This document shows, piece after piece, positions 59,031 to 64,000 of a stretch of 64,000 nucleotides of DNA. The position numbers were made by a program, and so were the translations under genes. This DNA comes from Pseudomonas sp. PDNC002 (GTDB lineage: Bacteria > Pseudomonadota > Gammaproteobacteria > Pseudomonadales > Pseudomonadaceae). The notes under the pieces are model-generated. The model saw nothing but the letters and a program-made list of their open reading frames with translations. It searched no databases and was not told the DNA's origin. Where the stretch lies: positions 5,955,502-6,019,501 of the forward strand of contig NZ_CP070356.1 in assembly GCF_016919445.1 (NCBI RefSeq), given 5' to 3'. Every line of letters starts with the position of its first letter. Position 1 is the stretch's first letter.

Positions 59031-59609
59031 ATGCTTGCCCTCCCTCCCGCCATCTGGCGCTTTCGGCGACTGATCCTGCTGCTGGCCTTCGCCATCGTGC
59101 TGGCGCTGCTCTATCGCGCCAGCGGCCTGCACGAGGAGTTCAGCCTCGACTACCTGCGCAGCGAACTCACCGACAACCGCTTGCGTGGGATGCTGCTGTT
59201 CGTCGGGCTGTTCGCCCTGGGCAACCTGCTGCACATCCCCGGCCTGCTGTTCCTCGCCGCCGCCGTGCTGACCATGGGCAAGCTCTGGGGCGGACTGATC
59301 ACCTACTGCGCGGCAGTGTTTTCCTGTGGCTTCACCTTCCTGATCGTGCGTGCCGTCGGCGGCAATGGCCTGCGCCTGCTGAACAACAGGCTGACCCGCG
59401 CAGTGTTCAGCCACCTCGACCAGCGCCCGGCGAGCAGCGTGTTCCTCCTGCGCCATGCCTTCATCACCTCGCCGACGCTGAACTACAGCCTGGCCCTCTC
59501 CGGCATCGGCTTCGCGCCCTACATGCTCGGCACGGTCTTCGGCCTGCCCATTCCCCTGCTGCTCTGCTGCCTGCTGTTCGACCGGCTGAGCAACGTGCTG
59601 ATCGGCTGA
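59031..59609 (+). CDS. TVP38/TMEM64-like (VTT) membrane protein
   Basis: A 192-residue membrane protein. The VTT domain segment includes [34 protein letters not shown] (read as one region), then an aromatic [12 protein letters not shown] helix and a terminal helix. DedA/TVP38 proteins support membrane lipid homeostasis, and some act as lipid scramblases. The start is ATG 59031; the frame upstream from 58869 overlaps the HTH gene. The family's usual N-terminal Arg-rich stretch is present (RFRRLILL). Confidence 0.85.
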   Translation: MLALPPAIWRFRRLILLLAFAIVLALLYRASGLHEEFSLDYLRSELTDNRLRGMLLFVGLFALGNLLHIPGLLFLAAAVLTMGKLWGGLITYCAAVFSCGFTFLIVRAVGGNGLRLLNNRLTRAVFSHLDQRPASSVFLLRHAFITSPTLNYSLALSGIGFAPYMLGTVFGLPIPLLLCCLLFDRLSNVLIG

Positions 59610-59667
59610 GGCACGGCGAGCGCATCTGTGGGAAAATCGCCCACCGCCTTCCAGCCCCGCGCCTCCC

Positions 59668-60657
59668 ATGTCGAAACCACCGAAACGCCCCGCCAGCAAA
59701 CCTGAAACCCTGCGCGACCCCGCCGCCAAGCGGCCGAACCTGCTGCACCCGCGCAACCGCCATCAAGGGCATTACGACTTCCCGGCGCTGATCGAGGGCT
59801 GCCCGGAACTGGGCCGTTTCGTCATCACCAACCCCTACGGCAAGCCGAGCATCGACTTCGCCAACCCCGAGGCGGTGCGCGTGTTCAACCGGGCGCTGCT
59901 CAAGGCGCAGTACGGCATCGGCCAGTGGGATATTCCCGCCGGCTTCCTCTGCCCGCCGATCCCCGGCCGCGCCGACTACGTGCACTACCTGGCCGACCTG
60001 CTCGCCGAGGAAAACGGCGGCAGCGTGCCGCGCGGACCGGATGTGCGCGTACTGGACATCGGCGTCGGCGCCAACTGCATCTACCCGCTGATCGGTCACC
60101 GCGACTACGGCTGGCGCTTCCTCGGCTCGGACATCGAGCCTGCGGCCCTGGCTTCGGCCCACGCCATCCTGAATGGCAATCCGAGCCTGAATGAGGCGAT
60201 CGAACTGCGCCAGCAGCACGACCCCAAGCACATCTTCCACGGGCTACTGGGCGCCGAGGAACGCTTTGACGCGACCCTGTGCAACCCGCCCTTCCACTCC
60301 TCGCCCGAAGAGGCCAGCAACGGCAGCCGGCGCAAGTGGAAAAACCTTGGCAAGCTCGACCCGTCGCGCCAACTGCCCAAGCTGAACTTCGGCGGGCAGA
60401 GCAACGAGCTGTGGTGCGAAGGCGGCGAGATCGCCTTCCTGCGCAAGCTGGCGGTGGAGAGCGCGGAAGTCGGCCAGCAGGTGCGCTGGTTCAGCTCGCT
60501 GGTGTCCAAGGCCGGCAACCTCGACGACTTCCGCCGCGCCCTGAAGAAGGCCGGCGCCATCACGATTCGCACCGTGGACATGGCCCAAGGCCAGAAGCAG
60601 AGTCGCTTCGTCGCCTGGACCTTCCTGGAGCCCGAACACCGCCGAACCTTGCCGTAG
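59668..60657 (+). CDS. rlmF: 23S rRNA (adenine-1618-N6)-methyltransferase RlmF
   Basis: A 329-residue SAM methyltransferase. The opening [23 protein letters not shown] is typical of RlmF (YbiN). The catalytic NPPF motif is [14 protein letters not shown] (about residue 210), and the SAM-binding [16 protein letters not shown] region lies at about 128-143. It methylates A1618 of 23S rRNA. The stop codon TAG (60655-60657) falls inside the left arm of a GTAGGGCG repeat. Confidence 0.95.
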   Translation: MSKPPKRPASKPETLRDPAAKRPNLLHPRNRHQGHYDFPALIEGCPELGRFVITNPYGKPSIDFANPEAVRVFNRALLKAQYGIGQWDIPAGFLCPPIPGRADYVHYLADLLAEENGGSVPRGPDVRVLDIGVGANCIYPLIGHRDYGWRFLGSDIEPAALASAHAILNGNPSLNEAIELRQQHDPKHIFHGLLGAEERFDATLCNPPFHSSPEEASNGSRRKWKNLGKLDPSRQLPKLNFGGQSNELWCEGGEIAFLRKLAVESAEVGQQVRWFSSLVSKAGNLDDFRRALKKAGAITIRTVDMAQGQKQSRFVAWTFLEPEHRRTLP

Positions 60658-60732
60658 GGCGAATATCGCGGCACGCGTTATCCGCCATCACCCAGAGCAC
60701 GGCGGATAACCGCAAGCGGTTATCCGCCCTAC
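60654..60732. repeat. Inverted GTAGGGCG repeat pair after rlmF
   Basis: 60654-60686 and 60701-60732 are inverted copies; the right copy is a strong hairpin (GGCGGATAACCGC and GCGGTTATCCGCC). It belongs to the same family as 49516-49643. The left arm supplies the rlmF stop codon. Confidence 0.8.
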
Positions 60733-60757
60733 AGGTGGCCGCAGCTTTCGCGGTCCG

Positions 60758-62281
60758 TCAGGCCTCGGCCACCATCGCCGGGATGCGCTCACGGCCCAGC
60801 AGCACGAACACCAGCCCCGCCACAATGAACGTGATCCCGGCGAGCAGCTCCAGTACGCGGCTGAACACCGCCGTGTAATCGCCGCGCAATTGCTCCACTG
60901 GCACGTGCGGGAGTAGTTCGACCACTGCCGCCAGGTTACCGATGGCCAACTGGTTGGCACTCATCAGGCGCTCCGTCGAGCCCAGTCCCAGCGGCTCCAA
61001 CTGCGCCGCGATCAAGGTTGCCAGCAAGGCACCGACCACCGCGATCGCCACCGCATCGGCGGACACCCGCACCGTGTTGAAGATGCCGGTGGCCATGCCG
61101 GCGCGCTCGCGTTCGACGACGCTCACCGCCAGCCCATCCATCAGCCCCCAGGGCAGACCGATACCGATGCCGATCACCAGCAGTGGCGCGTCCGGCGCCA
61201 CCCCGTCCGCGAGATTGCGCGCCAGCCAGAGCAGCCCGCCCGCGACGATCAGCAAACCGAGCGCCGACAGACTACCTGCGCTGATGTGCTTCGCCAGCAG
61301 CGCCGCCAGGAACGGCACCATCAGCAGCGGCGCCGACAGCGCCAACATGGTCCAACCGGCCTGCAACGCGCCCTGGCCCTCGATGCCGATGAAGCGTCCG
61401 GGCAGCAATACGATCAGCACGACGTAGGCGAAAGCCGGCGAGGCCCCCAGCAATTGCACGCCAACGAAGCGCCACTGGCTGAACAGCGACAGGTCCAGCA
61501 GCGGCCGTTCGACACGACGTTCGATGACGATGAACGCCGCCAGCAACACGGCGCTCGATACCAGCGTGAGCATCACGGCAATACTGCCCCAGCCCTGCTC
61601 CGGCGCCAGCAGCAGGCCATAGGTGAACAGGCTGAGCGCAGCGGTGAAACTCAGCGCACCGGGCCAATCCAGCCCGCGCGCGTGCGGGTCGCGTGTCTCG
61701 CGGCAATAGCGCAGCACCATCGGCACCGAAGCCAGCGCACAGACCGCCGGCACCAGGAACACCCAGCGCCAGCCCGGTCCGTCGGTGAGCCAGCCGGCCA
61801 GCAATGGGCCGAAGGCCAGGCCAACGCCGAAGGTCGTCCCCAGCAGACTGAATACCCGCGTGCGGATGGGTCCCTCGAACTCCTGCGCCAGCGCCGCCAT
61901 GGCCGCGGCGAAGGCCGCCGAACCACCCGCGCCCTGCAACAGGCGCAGCACGTCGATGGCCACCACCGAAGGTGCCAGGGGAATCGCCAGGGTAGTCGCG
62001 CAGAACAGACCCAGGCCGATCAGCCAGATTCGCTTGCGGCCGTAAACGTCCGCCAGGCTACCGGCCGCCATCATCGCCGCCCCATAGGCGAGCACATAGC
62101 CGTTGACGATCCAGTTCAGCTCCACCGCCGAACCGCCCAGCTCGTGGGCAATCGCCGGCAGCACCACCGCCGGACCGGTGAAACACAGGGGAATCAGCAC
62201 TGCCGTCAGACTGGCGGCGAGCAACAGCAGCCAGCGCGACGCGTCGTTGCTGCCTGGTTGAGTATCGTGGGAGAGAGTCAT
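60758..62281 (-). CDS. MFS efflux transporter, DHA2 type
   Basis: A 507-residue transporter with about 14 membrane segments. MFS motif A appears as AGSLADVYGRKRIWLIGLGLF (about residues 75-95), and the first helices carry FTGPAVVLPAIAHELGG. The DHA2 group includes multidrug and toxic-compound exporters of the QacA/EmrB type. ATG 62281 is used (MTLSHDTQPG). It is divergent from a LysR-type regulator, with a short inverted repeat between them, which suggests inducible expression. Confidence 0.9.
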   Translation of the reverse strand: MTLSHDTQPGSNDASRWLLLLAASLTAVLIPLCFTGPAVVLPAIAHELGGSAVELNWIVNGYVLAYGAAMMAAGSLADVYGRKRIWLIGLGLFCATTLAIPLAPSVVAIDVLRLLQGAGGSAAFAAAMAALAQEFEGPIRTRVFSLLGTTFGVGLAFGPLLAGWLTDGPGWRWVFLVPAVCALASVPMVLRYCRETRDPHARGLDWPGALSFTAALSLFTYGLLLAPEQGWGSIAVMLTLVSSAVLLAAFIVIERRVERPLLDLSLFSQWRFVGVQLLGASPAFAYVVLIVLLPGRFIGIEGQGALQAGWTMLALSAPLLMVPFLAALLAKHISAGSLSALGLLIVAGGLLWLARNLADGVAPDAPLLVIGIGIGLPWGLMDGLAVSVVERERAGMATGIFNTVRVSADAVAIAVVGALLATLIAAQLEPLGLGSTERLMSANQLAIGNLAAVVELLPHVPVEQLRGDYTAVFSRVLELLAGITFIVAGLVFVLLGRERIPAMVAEA

Positions 62282-62367
62282 GGTGGGTCCGTGATGATCC
62301 GAAGAAGACCCGCTGCACACTATTCAACCCGGCATTGCGGAAAAACAGGCTAGGATTCCGAACATAA

Positions 62368-62383
62368 CGGACACTGCTGTCCG
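62368..62383. promoter_or_regulatory. Candidate LysR operator between divergent genes
   Basis: CGGACA (62368-62373) and TGTCCG (62378-62383) are exact reverse complements separated by CTGC. The site is 87 bp from the MFS start and 57 bp from the regulator start, as expected for a LysR-type shared operator. Confidence 0.6.
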
Positions 62384-62439
62384 CAATCCCCGTACCGTCA
62401 TGCGGCACAATGGCCGCCCGCCCACACGGACGCATTCAC

Positions 62440-63330
62440 ATGGACAGCCTCAACGGCCTGCGCGTCTTCCTCCAGGTGGCCGACACCCTGAGCTTCGCCC
62501 AGGCCGCGCGCCTGCTCGGTCTTTCCGCCTCGGCGGTGGGCAAGAGCATCGCGCGCCTCGAAGAACGCCTGGGCGTGCGCCTGTTCCATCGCAGCACGCG
62601 CAGCCTCAGCCTCTCCAACGAGGGCCAACTGTTCCTCGAACGCTGCCGGCGCATCCTCGACGAGCTGGAGGCGGCGGAGCAGGAACTGGCGCTGTCCACC
62701 CAGCAGGCGCGCGGCCGGCTGAAAGTCAGCATGCCGCTGGTGGCCGGCCTGTTGCCGCAGGTGCTGCCGGAGTTCCTGCGCTGCTATCCGCGCATCCAGC
62801 TGGACATCGACTTCACCGACCGCCTGGTCGACGTCATCGAGGAAGGTTTCGACCTGGTAGTACGCGGCGGCGAACTGCGCGACTCGCGGCTCAAGGCGCG
62901 CAAGCTGGGCGATTTCAGCCTGCTGCTGGTAGCCGCGCCGGCCTACCTGCGCCAATACGGTACGCCTCGCCGGCCGGCCGACCTGAACCAGCACCTGTGC
63001 CTGCACTACCGCTACCCCAGCAGCGGGCTGGTGCAACGCTGGCCACTCAACCTTGCGCCGGGTGAGTCGGAGCCGCGCCTGGAGGGCGGGCTAATCTGCA
63101 ATACCGCTGACATGCTGATCAACGTCGCCAGCCAGGGCATGGGCATCGCCTGCCTGCCCGACTTCGCCGTGCGCAGCGCGCTGAACGACAGCAGGCTGGT
63201 GCAGGTGCTGGCCGAGCACACCGTGCACCAGGGTAGCTTCCATGCACTCTGGCCGGCGGGCCGGCGCATGCCGCTAAAGCTGCGGGTGTTCCTCGACTTC
63301 CTCGGCGACCGACTGTTCGTCACCCGTTAA
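62440..63330 (+). CDS. LysR family transcriptional regulator
   Basis: A 296-residue regulator. The N-terminal winged helix has the family pattern LRVFLQVADTLSFAQAARLLGLSASAVGKSIARLEERLGVRLFHRSTRSLSLS (first 60 residues), and the rest is the substrate-binding domain. Like most LTTRs it probably represses itself and activates the divergent MFS gene when an inducer binds. The start ATG 62440 is preferred to the Met at 62410. The inducer is unknown. Confidence 0.95.
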   Translation: MDSLNGLRVFLQVADTLSFAQAARLLGLSASAVGKSIARLEERLGVRLFHRSTRSLSLSNEGQLFLERCRRILDELEAAEQELALSTQQARGRLKVSMPLVAGLLPQVLPEFLRCYPRIQLDIDFTDRLVDVIEEGFDLVVRGGELRDSRLKARKLGDFSLLLVAAPAYLRQYGTPRRPADLNQHLCLHYRYPSSGLVQRWPLNLAPGESEPRLEGGLICNTADMLINVASQGMGIACLPDFAVRSALNDSRLVQVLAEHTVHQGSFHALWPAGRRMPLKLRVFLDFLGDRLFVTR

Positions 63331-63347
63331 GGATGCCCAAGGAGCGA

Positions 63348-63890
63348 TCAGCGGATGAACTGCTTGCTGATCTCGCGGAAGGTTTCCGTGCCCGCGCGTT
63401 CCAGCCATTCGAACGCCACCATCTCCCGCGAGACGATCACCGCGCCCGCCTGACGCATCCGCTCCAGCGCCAGCGCCTTGTCCTGCGGGCGGCGTGAGCC
63501 GACGGCGTCCGCCACCACAAACACCTCGCGGTCCTCGGCCAGCAGCCCCAGCACGGTCTGCAACACGCAGACGTGCGCCTCGGTGCCGCACACCACGAAT
63601 TGCCGGCGATCACCACCCGGCATCTGCAGCAAGCCGGGGTCGGTGACGGCGGAGAAGGCGATCTTCTCCAGCACCTCACCATCGTTGAGCTCATCGCGCA
63701 GCGCCGGCACGGTCGGTCCCAGCCCCTTCGGATATTGCTCGGTGGCCAGCACCGGCACACCCAGCCGGCGCGCGATGGCCAGCAGCCAGGCGCTGTGTTC
63801 CAGCACCGATTCGGCCTCGTGAATGGCCGGGAACAGGCGTTCCTGGATGTCGATGATCAGCAGGGTCGAAGCCTGGGCGCGCAGCAGCAT
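63348..63890 (-). CDS. Isochorismatase-like hydrolase (YcaC type)
   Basis: A 180-residue cysteine hydrolase. The catalytic Asp is in LLIIDIQERLFPAIHEAE (about residue 14) and the Cys in VVCGTEAHVCVLQT (about 111), with a Lys near residue 79 region (EVLEKIAFSA) completing the triad. The family contains YcaC-like hydrolases of unknown substrate. ATG 63890 is supported by GGAGG 9 bases upstream; the longer frame to 63911 contains that site. It is convergent with the LysR gene. Confidence 0.9.
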   Translation of the reverse strand: MLLRAQASTLLIIDIQERLFPAIHEAESVLEHSAWLLAIARRLGVPVLATEQYPKGLGPTVPALRDELNDGEVLEKIAFSAVTDPGLLQMPGGDRRQFVVCGTEAHVCVLQTVLGLLAEDREVFVVADAVGSRRPQDKALALERMRQAGAVIVSREMVAFEWLERAGTETFREISKQFIR

Positions 63891-64000
63891 CGTGGGTGTC
63901 CTCCGTTGCATGGGAACGCGAGATTCGAACCCGAGTTGTGGTCCCGCAGCGGCATGCTGTCAACCGCCATCGCACCATCGGCCACTTGGCAGGAGGCGCG

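Overview
The window looks like chromosomal core DNA of a Pseudomonas close to the P. aeruginosa / P. citronellolis / P. nitroreducens lineage. The basis is the high GC content, Pseudomonas-type REP repeats, and a long run of genes in the order I recall from P. aeruginosa PAO1 (about PA3787 to PA3845). The species call is inference; no search was run.

Layout. (1) 1-6100: end of an M23 peptidase gene, a DUF2809 membrane protein, then a minus-strand copper-import cluster: DUF2946 protein, OprC TonB receptor, PepSY membrane protein, PCu(A)C chaperone and a GNAT gene. (2) 6200-15200: leuA with a possible leucine-rich leader peptide, a small membrane protein, an MFS/OprD-porin pair, an unknown small gene divergent from an aldo/keto reductase across a perfect 164-bp tandem duplication, and a serralysin-like metalloprotease. 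(3) 15200-26450: a minus-strand housekeeping series (omega-amidase, aminotransferase, der, bamB, yfgM, hisS, ispG, rodZ, pilF, rlmN, ndk). (4) 26700-33900: the Fe-S assembly operon iscR-iscS-iscU-iscA-hscB-hscA-fdx-iscX, with cysE and trmJ upstream. (5) 34030-41160: suhB, a glycine-zipper protein, and the queA-tgt-yajC-secD-secF group. (6) 41268-44740: tRNA-Leu(CAA), an unrecognised lower-GC gene, an EAL-domain phosphodiesterase and an RDD protein. (7) 44792-52615: lptG/lptF divergent from pepA, holC, a small conserved gene and valS. (8) 52960-64000: a secreted M14 peptidase, a TPP enzyme, a permease with RCK domains, a winged-helix protein, a TVP38 protein, rlmF, an MFS efflux pump divergent from a LysR regulator, and an isochorismatase-like hydrolase.

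How the genes relate. CysE supports cysteine synthesis and IscS uses cysteine as sulfur donor; iscR has IscR-like sites over its own promoter. QueA and Tgt both act in queuosine tRNA modification and sit with Sec translocon accessory genes. The aminotransferase/omega-amidase pair is predicted to carry out glutamine transamination coupled to keto-acid salvage. OprC, PepSY protein, PCu(A)C and the His/Met-rich DUF2946 protein form a plausible copper acquisition route.

Most of the window is ordinary conserved chromosome and I found no clear new multi-gene system. The points most worth a second look are a 13-bp palindromic element shared by two promoters of the copper cluster, the 164-bp promoter duplication, the candidate leuA leader, the unknown gene beside tRNA-Leu, and several perfect inverted repeats in front of transport or envelope genes.
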